From: Vicinamibacterales bacterium
Lineage (GTDB): Bacteria > Acidobacteriota > Vicinamibacteria > Vicinamibacterales > UBA2999
Reading direction: 5' to 3'
Assembly: GCA_041394705.1 (NCBI GenBank)
Contig: JAWKHS010000003.1
Location: 248,001 to 312,000, forward strand
DNA: 64,000 nt
The position numbers were made by a program, and so were the translations under genes. Every line of letters begins with the position of its first letter. The stretch's first letter is position 1. Shown in pieces: positions 43,613-50,196 of the stretch. The notes below the pieces were generated by a model, which was not told the DNA's origin, did not search any database, and saw only the letters and a program-made list of their open reading frames with translations.

Positions 43613-44101
43613 CCGTTCTCGCCGCACGACATTGAAGTGTTCATCGTCTGCGGGCGCCTGAAAGTAGGCCGTGATCAATTCGAATTCCGCGTCGGTTGTC
43701 CACGGCGAGCCAGCAGGGAGCGCCTCACTGCGCTGTCTGAGCTGCCGTTTGCAGAGGTCGTCCGAGGCGTCGATGTAGTGCAGTTCGTGCTCGACGTTGG
43801 CGCGTTCCAACAGGTCACGAAACCATTGCCGCTGATTCCGCGTGTTACCAGGGAAATCGAGAACGACAGAAATGCCGCGCGACAGGAGATCGCCAATGTG
43901 ACTGGACAGTGCGCCCTTCAACCGGCCCGAGTACTTCACGAGGCTCGGAACATCCTGAATTTCGTCCGGGAATAGCGCGGCCATGAACTCGTCCTGAACG
44001 AGAAGCAGCGCGTGCTGATCCCGCGCCAGCTGCTTGGCGTACGTAGACTTCCCGGCCGCCATCTTGCCGCACATGAAGTAGAGCGTTGCCTCGGCTTTCA
44101 T
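43607..44101 (-). CDS. small P-loop ATPase/kinase (AAA or zeta-toxin-like)
   Basis: This 164-residue cytoplasmic protein has a Walker A motif in MCGKMAAGKSTYAKQLA (residues about 10-26) and a likely Walker B/lid region in GISVVLDFPGNTRNQRQWF. It fits the AAA_33/zeta-toxin-like small kinases that phosphorylate small molecules or nucleotide sugars. The substrate is unknown. Base composition is about 58-62% GC over several counted lines, below the surroundings. The ATG is 15 bases from one attC-like element and the stop lies within another, the geometry of an integron cassette read on the minus strand. Confidence 0.85.
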   Translation of the reverse strand: MKAEATLYFMCGKMAAGKSTYAKQLARDQHALLLVQDEFMAALFPDEIQDVPSLVKYSGRLKGALSSHIGDLLSRGISVVLDFPGNTRNQRQWFRDLLERANVEHELHYIDASDDLCKRQLRQRSEALPAGSPWTTDAEFELITAYFQAPADDEHFNVVRRERV

Positions 44102-44115
44102 TTCTCACCCTAAGG

Positions 44116-44191
44116 GCCCAACGCCAGCGGTTCAGTCGCGGCCGCGCTCAGGATGCACCAGCGCGCCGTCGGCTGCAAACGCTTGTTAGAC
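44116..44191. repeat. attC-like cassette recombination element 2
   Basis: This 76-bp element starts with GCCCAAC, a full match to RYYYAAC, and ends with GTTAGAC, a full match to GTTRRRY. The centre contains the palindrome CGCGGCCGCG. It separates the kinase gene from hicBA and is the best of the three related elements in this patch. Confidence 0.75.
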
Positions 44192-44211
44192 AGTCGGTCG
44201 GCGTGTAGAGT
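44183..44211 (+). promoter_or_regulatory. hicBA promoter built on the attC core
   Basis: TTGTTA at 44183-44188 (-35) and TAGAGT at 44206-44211 (-10) are separated by 17 bases. The -35 box overlaps the right core site of the attC-like element. The -10 box is placed so that transcription would start at the GTG of hicB (44218), a leaderless arrangement. Confidence 0.55.
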
Positions 44212-44217
44212 GAACGG

Positions 44218-44424
44218 GTGACCTTCACGATCGAGCTTGAACGGGAAGACGACGGCCGTTGGCTCGCAGAAGTGCCCGCATTGCCTGGAGTCCTCTGCTA
44301 CGGTGCCGATCGCGACGAAGCCGTGGCCAAAGTTCAAGCTCTGGCCCTGCGGGTGATTGCCGAACGCCTTGAGCACCGCGAGACGCCTTCGGACTTCTTG
44401 AACGTCACCTTCAACGCGGCGTGA
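44218..44424 (+). CDS. hicB: HicB-family antitoxin (short form)
   Basis: This 68-residue protein has the partial RNase-H-like fold of HicB: FTIELEREDDGRWLAEVPAL, PGVLCYGADRDEAVAKVQAL. It neutralises HicA by direct binding. The C-terminal DNA-binding domain of longer HicB proteins is missing, so autoregulation may need another protein or be absent. The start is GTG. The stop overlaps the hicA start (GTGA). The order antitoxin then toxin is the less common arrangement for this family but well known. Confidence 0.9.
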   Translation: MTFTIELEREDDGRWLAEVPALPGVLCYGADRDEAVAKVQALALRVIAERLEHRETPSDFLNVTFNAA

Positions 44425-44633
44425 GCAACTGGCCCGCGACCAAGGCGCGCCGCGTGCTCGCCGCGCTGACCAGTATTGGCTGGGTTGTGAAGCGTCAGTC
44501 GGGTTCACACCGAACCCTCGCCCGACCCGATTGGCCCGATGTCGTGTTTGCTTTTCACGACGACGAAGAACTCGGCGCCAAGATGCTCGCGAGAGTCAGT
44601 AAGCGCACTGGATTACGGCCCGAAGATCTGTAG
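44421..44633 (+). CDS. hicA: HicA-family mRNA interferase toxin
   Basis: This is a 70-residue double-stranded-RNA-binding-fold toxin that cleaves mRNA when not bound by HicB. It shows the family pattern KARRVLAALTSIGWVVKRQS followed by GSHRTL, whose histidine is the catalytic residue. The end is ELGAKMLARVSKRTGLRPED. It starts at a GTG overlapping the hicB stop. The stop is 14 bases before the third attC-like element, as expected for a cassette. Confidence 0.92.
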   Translation: MSNWPATKARRVLAALTSIGWVVKRQSGSHRTLARPDWPDVVFAFHDDEELGAKMLARVSKRTGLRPEDL

Positions 44634-44646
44634 CCAGCGATTGGCT

Positions 44647-44723
44647 GCCCAACGCCGCATAGGTGTCCGAGAGCCCCGCAACGAAGTGCCGACGGACCGT
44701 CAGCCGGAGAGGCGGCGTTCCAG
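44647..44723. repeat. attC-like cassette recombination element 3 (degenerate, overlaps folA end)
   Basis: It starts with GCCCAACGCC, the same left core as element 2. CCGTCAGCCG lies at positions 51-60, in register with CCGTCGGCTG of elements 1 and 2. The right core is decayed: GTTCCAG at 44717-44723 is where GTTAGAC would be expected. The stop codon of folA (minus strand, 44700-44702) lies inside it. Confidence 0.5.
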
Positions 44724-45200
44724 CACGACGAACGTCATCGCATGCGGGTTGCGCTCGTCGACATCCCGCTCCTCGCGCGAGGACTCCTGCCATACGGCAT
44801 CGTCGAGGGCGGGGAAGATCGTGTCGCCGTCGACGACCGCGTGGACGCGCGTGAAGTGGATCCGACGTGCCATCGGCATCGCCGCCGCGTAGAGCTCGCC
44901 GCCGCCGATCACCATCACTTCAGGGGCGTCACCACACGCGGCAAGCGCCTCCTCGAACGAGTGCGTGACGACGGCGCCTTCCGCCCGGAACGCCCGATCC
45001 CGAGTGACCACGACGTTGAGGCGCCCGGGCAGCGCGCGGCCGATGGACTGGAACGTCTTGCGCCCCATGACGATCGGCTTGCCCATCGTCACGCGCTTGA
45101 AGTGCGCGAGGTCGGCGGGCAGGTGCCAGGGGATGGCGCCGTCCTTGCCGATGACACCGCCCTCGGCGGCGGCCACCACCAGGGTGACGACCGGCGTCAC
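44700..45200 (-). CDS. folA: dihydrofolate reductase
   Basis: This 166-residue enzyme reduces dihydrofolate to tetrahydrofolate with NADPH. It has the expected motifs: AAAEGGVIGKDGAIPWHLPA (substrate loop), FKRVTMGKPIVMGRKTFQSI and VMVIGGGELYAAAMP. It starts at a GTG that overlaps the thyA stop (GTGA), so the two form the classical thyA-folA operon and this is a housekeeping copy. Its 3' end lies in an attC-like element, so the cassette cluster abuts it directly. Confidence 0.96.
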   Translation of the reverse strand: MTPVVTLVVAAAEGGVIGKDGAIPWHLPADLAHFKRVTMGKPIVMGRKTFQSIGRALPGRLNVVVTRDRAFRAEGAVVTHSFEEALAACGDAPEVMVIGGGELYAAAMPMARRIHFTRVHAVVDGDTIFPALDDAVWQESSREERDVDERNPHAMTFVVLERRLSG

Positions 45201-45991
45201 ACCGCCACCGGGGCCTTGATGGCCGGGTGGCTCTGGTAGCCCACGATCTCGACGTCCCCGAACGTGTAGTCGAAGATCGACGGCGGCCGGCGCGGGAGAC
45301 GCAGCCTGGGCAGGGGCAGCGGGTCGCGCGTGAGCTGCAGGTCCACCTGCTCCAGGTGGTTCGTGTAGATGTGGCAGTCGCCGCCCGTCCAGACGAAGTC
45401 GCCGACCTCCAGGTCGCACTGCTGCGCGAGCATGTGCGTGAGGAGCGCGTAGGAGGCGATGTTGAACGGCACGCCCAGGAACAGGTCCGCCGAGCGCTGA
45501 TAGAGCTGGCACGACAGCTTGCCCTCGGCCACGAAGAACTGGAAGAGCGCGTGGCAGGGCAGGAGCGCCATCCGGTCCAGGTCCGCCACGTTCCAGGCGG
45601 ACACCAGGATCCGCCGCGAGTCGGGCGTGGTCTTCAGCTGCTGCACGACCGCCGCGATCTGATCGATGTGCCGGCCGTCGGGCGCCGGCCACGAGCGCCA
45701 CTGGTAGCCGTAGACCGGCCCCAGCTCGCCGTTCGCGTCCGCCCACTCGTCCCAGATGGTCACGCCGTGCTCGCGCAGGTAGCGCGTGTTGGTCTCGCCC
45801 TTCAGGAACCAGAGCAGCTCGTGCACGATGCTCTTCAGGTGCAGCTTCTTCGTGGTGACCATCGGGAAGCCGGCCGCGAGATCGAAGCGCATCTGGTGGC
45901 CGAAGACGGCAAGCGTACCGGTGCCGGTGCGGTCGGTCTTGGACACGCCGTGGGTGCGCACGTGACGCAGGAGGTCGAGGTAGGCCTGCAC
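45197..45991 (-). CDS. thyA: thymidylate synthase
   Basis: ThyA methylates dUMP to dTMP using methylene-tetrahydrofolate. The 264-residue length equals that of the E. coli enzyme. The catalytic Cys is in LLPCHALFQFFV. Other signatures are KTDRTGTGTLAVFGHQMRFD and RSADLFLGVPFNIASYALLT. The GTG start at 45991 (VQAYLDLLRHV) aligns with the known N-terminus of the family; no in-frame ATG is available upstream. The product dihydrofolate is recycled by the coupled folA gene. Confidence 0.97.
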   Translation of the reverse strand: MQAYLDLLRHVRTHGVSKTDRTGTGTLAVFGHQMRFDLAAGFPMVTTKKLHLKSIVHELLWFLKGETNTRYLREHGVTIWDEWADANGELGPVYGYQWRSWPAPDGRHIDQIAAVVQQLKTTPDSRRILVSAWNVADLDRMALLPCHALFQFFVAEGKLSCQLYQRSADLFLGVPFNIASYALLTHMLAQQCDLEVGDFVWTGGDCHIYTNHLEQVDLQLTRDPLPLPRLRLPRRPPSIFDYTFGDVEIVGYQSHPAIKAPVAV

Positions 45992-46009
45992 GAGAGGGTC
46001 CGGCCGCTC

Positions 46010-46015
46010 ATTGTA
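46010..46015 (-). promoter_or_regulatory. -10 element TACAAT of thyA-folA
   Basis: Read on the minus strand, TACAAT would start transcription near 46003, 12 bases before the thyA GTG. A divergent TACCAT (46041-46046) may serve the amidohydrolase gene on the plus strand. Confidence 0.45.
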
Positions 46016-46106
46016 TCGCCCGGTGCTCGGGGCTGGGTGGTACCATGCCGCCACGCGTGCGCCGCCCGTGTCGTCGGTGCCGCGGCTACGTGACTGGAGC
46101 ACGCCC

Positions 46107-47690
46107 ATGAGACGTTCCCTGGTGATTCTGGCGGCGGTGGCGATCGCGGGACTGGCGATGCAGCCCGCGCCTCGCGCGCAGGGCCCGGCCGCGGGTCCGG
46201 CGCCCGCGCACGCCGTGGCCCCCACCCGCCTGCTGATCCGCCGCGCCATGGTCATCGCCGGCACCGGCATGCCGGCGTACGGCCCCGCGGATCTCCTGGC
46301 CGAGAACGGCCGCATCACGCGCATCGGCGACGCCGCCGCCGGCAACTGGCCGGCTGCCGACGCCGTCATCGACGCCACCGGCAAGTACGTCCTGCCCGGC
46401 ATCGTCAACACCCACATGCACTGGCACGAGGAGCGTGTCGGGCCGATTCCGATCCAGTACGAGCGCAACCTCTACCTGGCCGCCGGCGTGACCACGGCGC
46501 GAGAGGTCGGCGGCGTCTTCGACAAGACGAAGCAGTGGCGGGGTGAGAGCGCCGCGCATTCGATCGTCTCGCCGCGCATCCTGCTCTACCCCATGCTCGG
46601 GGACCTCGTCGGCCCCGGCGAGTCGGGGCCCGTCACGCCCGACGAGTGGCGCGCCTACGTGCGCCGCGCCAAGGAGCGGGGCGCCGACGGCATCAAGTTC
46701 ATCGGCCCGATGGACAAGGACCAGGTGCAGGCGGCCCTCGACGAGGCGCGAAAGGTCGGCCTGCCCACCACCGTGCACGTGGCCGTCGGCGAGGCCACGG
46801 CCCGCGACTTCGTGGACGCCGGCGTGAACTGCATCGAGCACTTCTACGGCGTGCCGGACGCCGCCCTCGACCGGCCGCAGGACTTCCCGCCGGAGATGAA
46901 CCTCTGGAACGAGATCCACCGCTTCGGCCGCGCCGGCGAGCTCTACACCCAGGGCAGCCTGAACCCGGAAAAGCTGTCGGCCCTGCTCGACGACATGGTG
47001 GCGCGCGGCGTGGCGTGGAGCCCCACGCTCTCCACCTACGAGGCCGCGCGCGATCTCATCCGGGCCCAGAACCTGCCCTGGTACAAGGACTACCTGCACC
47101 CGTCGCTCGCCGCCTACTACGAGCCGTCGATGATGCGCCACGGCACCTTCTGGACCGGATGGACCGCGTCCCAGGAGGTGGCCTGGAAGAAGAACTACGA
47201 GGTGTGGATGGCCACGGTGCTGGACTTCGCGCGCCGCGGCGGGCTGGTCACGACGGGCGACGACGCCGGCTTCCTCTACGGATCGCTCTACGGCTTCGGC
47301 ATCTCGCGCGAGCTGGAGCTGCAGCAGGAGGCGGGCTTCTCGCCGCTCGAGGTCCTGACGCACGCCACCTGGAACGGCGCGAAGGTGCTCGGACTCGACG
47401 ATCGCCTGGGCCGCATCCGCCAGGGCTACGTCGCCGATCTGCTCGTCGTGAACGGCAATCCGCTGGAGAACCTGCGGGTGATGAACCCGTACGGGACGGA
47501 CCTGATGGCCTACGACGGCCGGATCGTGAGCAACTACTCGGGCTTCGTGCAGCCGGAGGACCCGAAGGTCACCTCCGTGCACGGCGGCGGCATCGAGTGG
47601 ACCATCAAGGACGGCATCCCGTACCACGTCCCCACGCTGATGCGCGAGGTGAAGGACATGGTCACCAAGGCGCGGGCGGCCAAGAAGTAG
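46107..47690 (+). CDS. secreted amidohydrolase (imidazolonepropionase-like)
   Basis: This is a 527-residue metal-dependent hydrolase with a signal peptide (about 1-24, ending RAQ). The amidohydrolase start LLIRRAMVIAGTGMPAYGPA is followed by the first metal motif GIVNTHMHWHEE. TVHVAVGEATARDFVDAGV, CIEHFYG and VTTGDDAGFLYG supply the later metal and catalytic residues. The end (GRIRQGYVADLLVVNGNPLE) is typical. Related exported enzymes act on dipeptides or cyclic amides; the substrate is unknown. I start at the ATG at 46107, which has GGAG upstream and the signal peptide. The HMHWH motif is a slight variant of the usual HxH. Confidence 0.88.
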   Translation: MRRSLVILAAVAIAGLAMQPAPRAQGPAAGPAPAHAVAPTRLLIRRAMVIAGTGMPAYGPADLLAENGRITRIGDAAAGNWPAADAVIDATGKYVLPGIVNTHMHWHEERVGPIPIQYERNLYLAAGVTTAREVGGVFDKTKQWRGESAAHSIVSPRILLYPMLGDLVGPGESGPVTPDEWRAYVRRAKERGADGIKFIGPMDKDQVQAALDEARKVGLPTTVHVAVGEATARDFVDAGVNCIEHFYGVPDAALDRPQDFPPEMNLWNEIHRFGRAGELYTQGSLNPEKLSALLDDMVARGVAWSPTLSTYEAARDLIRAQNLPWYKDYLHPSLAAYYEPSMMRHGTFWTGWTASQEVAWKKNYEVWMATVLDFARRGGLVTTGDDAGFLYGSLYGFGISRELELQQEAGFSPLEVLTHATWNGAKVLGLDDRLGRIRQGYVADLLVVNGNPLENLRVMNPYGTDLMAYDGRIVSNYSGFVQPEDPKVTSVHGGGIEWTIKDGIPYHVPTLMREVKDMVTKARAAKK

Positions 47691-47724
47691 CGGGCGCGAC
47701 GCGCCACGCCAGCCCGGGGTGGGG

Positions 47725-48537
47725 TCAGGGCCGGATCGCGGTCCGGACGGCGACGAGCGACGTCGCGAGATCGGCCGTGCCCTCGACCGCCGTGCCGCCC
47801 GTGCGGCCGGCCAGATCTGCCAGGCTGGCGCGTTCGAGGGCGCGGTGGTCCACCTGGACGCCCGCGTCGAACGACGGATCGAGCGCGTTCGCGACCGCCG
47901 GATCGCGCGGATCGACGGCCACCACGCGGACGCCGCGCTGGACGGCTTCGTACATCACCATGTCGTAGGCGGCACGGATCTCCGGGGCGGCCTCCCGCGT
48001 TCGGGCCAGGGCCTGTGACAACGCGGGGGCCGCGATGGTCTCCGGGGCCGTGAGGACGAGCCCCTGCGTGAGGGCGACGAGGACGGCGGGGTGGCTGCCC
48101 GGACGCGCCATCGCCACCAGATCGCGCAGCGCTTCCAGCGTGGCGAGCGTGCGCAGGCGCGACTCGTGGCCGGCCCGCGCGTACCGACGCCGCAGGTCGT
48201 CCGCGACGTCCCGCACCTTCAAGCCGTTGCCGGTGACGGTTCTCCCGAGGCCCGTCAGCGGTGCCCGATCGCCGGTGAGCGGCGTGGTGCGCGCGTCCGG
48301 GCCCGCGATGGCCAGGGCGTAGCGATCGTCGGGCTCCAGGGCCTCGTCCGCGACGATCCGGAGGGCCCGGCGCAGGGCGCCGGTCTGGCGGAAGTCCGCA
48401 TGCACCTCGTCCACGAGGATCAGCCAATCGACGGATGTGACCGGCGACGGCTGGACGACGGTGGCGGCCGGCGGCGCGCTCGACAGCACCATCCACCCGA
48501 TCACGAGTGCCGTCCCGGCCGTGGGCGCAGACCACAT
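47725..48537 (-). CDS. secreted VWA-like protein
   Basis: This 270-residue protein has an N-terminal membrane or signal segment (APTAGTALVIGWMVLSSAPP). It then has a von Willebrand A-like Rossmann domain: SVDWLILVDEVHADFRQTGA in place of the usual DxSxS, DDRYALAIAGPDARTTPLTG, and AVLVALTQGLVLTAPETIAA. The MIDAS metal site looks degenerate (DEVHAD). It resembles VWFA-related proteins common in acidobacteria. The start at 48537 is chosen because it directly precedes the signal segment. Function unknown. Confidence 0.65.
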   Translation of the reverse strand: MWSAPTAGTALVIGWMVLSSAPPAATVVQPSPVTSVDWLILVDEVHADFRQTGALRRALRIVADEALEPDDRYALAIAGPDARTTPLTGDRAPLTGLGRTVTGNGLKVRDVADDLRRRYARAGHESRLRTLATLEALRDLVAMARPGSHPAVLVALTQGLVLTAPETIAAPALSQALARTREAAPEIRAAYDMVMYEAVQRGVRVVAVDPRDPAVANALDPSFDAGVQVDHRALERASLADLAGRTGGTAVEGTADLATSLVAVRTAIRP

Positions 48538-48637
48538 GGCATCTCCTAGGACGCTCGGGGCCGTCCGCGGGTCTGGTTTCGGCGGCGCGTCGAGACGGGG
48601 CAGCCCCCCGACACCCCGCGTCCGCGGCATCGGGTGT

Positions 48638-48643
48638 TACGAT
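48638..48643 (+). promoter_or_regulatory. -10 element TACGAT, near-leaderless
   Basis: TACGAT predicts transcription start at about 48650, two bases before the GTG at 48652. This supports that start over the upstream GTG at 48634, which lies before the -10 box. Confidence 0.4.
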
Positions 48644-48651
48644 TCCGCCGC

Positions 48652-49548
48652 GTGCCTCGCCGTCTCGTGTTCCTCCTCGTCGCCGGCGGCATTCTCGGCG
48701 GCCTTGCGCTGCTCTATGTCCGAGGCGTGCCCGAGCAGGAGATCGCTGCGGCGGCCCACCGCGGGGATCGCGACGCGGTGGCCCGTCTGCTCGCCCGCGA
48801 CCCGTCCTTGGCCATGGCCAAGGTGTACCCGCAGGGCTACGAGCCCTGGCGCACCAGTCCGCGCGGCGCCGGATCGCGCGAGACGCGCTGGGACGGGCGG
48901 TACCTCCTGCACGACGTCGTGAGTCTCGGCGGCGATCCGGACATGCTCGCGCTCCTGGCCGACGCGGGCGCCGACCTCGGCGTGCGGCTCGACGGGCGGA
49001 CCCTGCTGCACGTGGCGGCGGGCGACGCCAACACCCAGACGGCCGCGTGGCTGCTCGACCGAGGCGCGGCCGTGGACGACGTCAACGACTGCGCCGCGCC
49101 GTGCGTGGAGCGAGGCCAGACCGCCCTGCACGAGGCGGCGGGTCGCGGCGACATGGAGACCACCGAGTTCCTGCTCACACGCGGGGCGGCGCCCGGCGCA
49201 CGCGCCGCCGATGGACGCACGCCCCTGCACCTGGCCGCGGCGGCCGACGGCGTGGACGCCGCCTGGGTCCTGTGCCGGTCCGGGGCCGATCCCGCCGCGC
49301 TCGACGCGATGAATCGGACGCCCCGTGACGTGGCTGGCGCGTCGCCGCTGCCCGAGGGGCAGCGAGGAGCCCTCGACTACGGTCCCGGCGCCATGACCGA
49401 TTGGCTCGCCCCGGGTGCCGGCTGCGACACGCTTGCCGCCCGCGCGCGTGCCACCGGCGGAGCGGTGGACGAAGACGAGGGACGTCGGGTGTTCGCGGAC
49501 TTCCTGTGCCGCCGCGGACGTCAGGAGTCCTGCGCCGCGGGACGCTAA
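48652..49548 (+). CDS. membrane-anchored ankyrin-repeat protein
   Basis: This 298-residue protein has an N-terminal membrane anchor (LVFLLVAGGILGGLALLYV), then about four ankyrin repeats: EIAAAAHRGDRDAVARLLAR, DGRTLLHVAAGDANTQTAAW, RGQTALHEAAGRGDMETTEF and DGRTPLHLAAAADGVDAAWV. The C-terminal part (about 235-298) has two Cys pairs and no recognised fold. Ankyrin repeats bind proteins. The anchor places the repeats either in the periplasm or cytoplasm; orientation is not certain. The GTG at 48634 is an alternative start adding six residues. Confidence 0.82.
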   Translation: MPRRLVFLLVAGGILGGLALLYVRGVPEQEIAAAAHRGDRDAVARLLARDPSLAMAKVYPQGYEPWRTSPRGAGSRETRWDGRYLLHDVVSLGGDPDMLALLADAGADLGVRLDGRTLLHVAAGDANTQTAAWLLDRGAAVDDVNDCAAPCVERGQTALHEAAGRGDMETTEFLLTRGAAPGARAADGRTPLHLAAAADGVDAAWVLCRSGADPAALDAMNRTPRDVAGASPLPEGQRGALDYGPGAMTDWLAPGAGCDTLAARARATGGAVDEDEGRRVFADFLCRRGRQESCAAGR

Positions 49549-49594
49549 CGGGGCTGCGGGCCGCGGCCGCCCTTCAGGCCACCAACGGCCGGCG

Positions 49595-50083
49595 TCAGGC
49601 CGTCGACTCGCGCAGGTACCGCGCGACGTCGCCGATGAAACGGTGCACGGAGGCCTCGGCGATCCGATGGCCGACCAGCGCGTTCACGGCGTCGCCGACC
49701 ACGCCCATCGGCGGGTCGTACCGGCCCAGGAAGTCGAGCTGCGTCTCGGAGGCCGTCAGCGGGTACACGCTCAGCACGCCGTCCATGAGCGGGAACCAGC
49801 CCGGATGCGTGGCGCCTTCCCACGACACGGGAATCCGGGTCATCGGGCCGCCGAGCGGGCTCTCGGCGTCGTCGCTGATCCCGCCGACCATGAACAGCAC
49901 GTCGGCGCCCACTTCCAGGCCGGCGACGTTCACCTTCAACGCGCCGGCGACCGACCGCACGCGGTCCGTCACGGCCCGCGTGGCGTCGCGGAAGATGCCG
50001 GTGGGGTCGCCGACGAGGGCCGCCCGGACCTGGGCGTACGGCCGGTTGACGTAGTCGTAGCTCCGAATCTCCTGGCGCGCCAT
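49595..50083 (-). CDS. SRPBCC-like hypothetical protein
   Basis: This 162-residue protein starts MARQEIRSYDYVNRPYAQVR. Its strand-helix pattern (VLSVYPLTASETQLDFLGRY, AVNALVGHRIAEASVHRFIG) resembles the START/SRPBCC ligand-binding fold with the long C-terminal helix. No catalytic motif is evident. The ATG at 50083 has GGAGG eight bases upstream; a longer frame to 50116 is less likely. It is divergent from the first TIR-WD40 gene with a gap of 113 bases. Confidence 0.65.
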   Translation of the reverse strand: MARQEIRSYDYVNRPYAQVRAALVGDPTGIFRDATRAVTDRVRSVAGALKVNVAGLEVGADVLFMVGGISDDAESPLGGPMTRIPVSWEGATHPGWFPLMDGVLSVYPLTASETQLDFLGRYDPPMGVVGDAVNALVGHRIAEASVHRFIGDVARYLRESTA

Positions 50084-50196
50084 CGGCGGTCCTCCGTCGT
50101 CGTCGAGGGCCGGCATGTTAGCAGAGGCCCGGCGCGCCGGCGGACGCGTGTGGCAGACTGCGGCCGCAGCGGTCCGCGCGCGGACCGGAGAGGCAC

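Noticed and set aside
43521..43644. Longer N-terminus for the DUF6438 protein
   Set aside because: The extra 41 residues would be encoded in the attC-like element and the end of the kinase gene, and the lipoprotein signal starts at the ATG at 43521.
44700..45200. folA as a mobile trimethoprim-resistance cassette
   Set aside because: It is coupled to thyA by a GTGA overlap and shares the host's high GC, so it is the housekeeping gene even though its end lies in an attC-like element.
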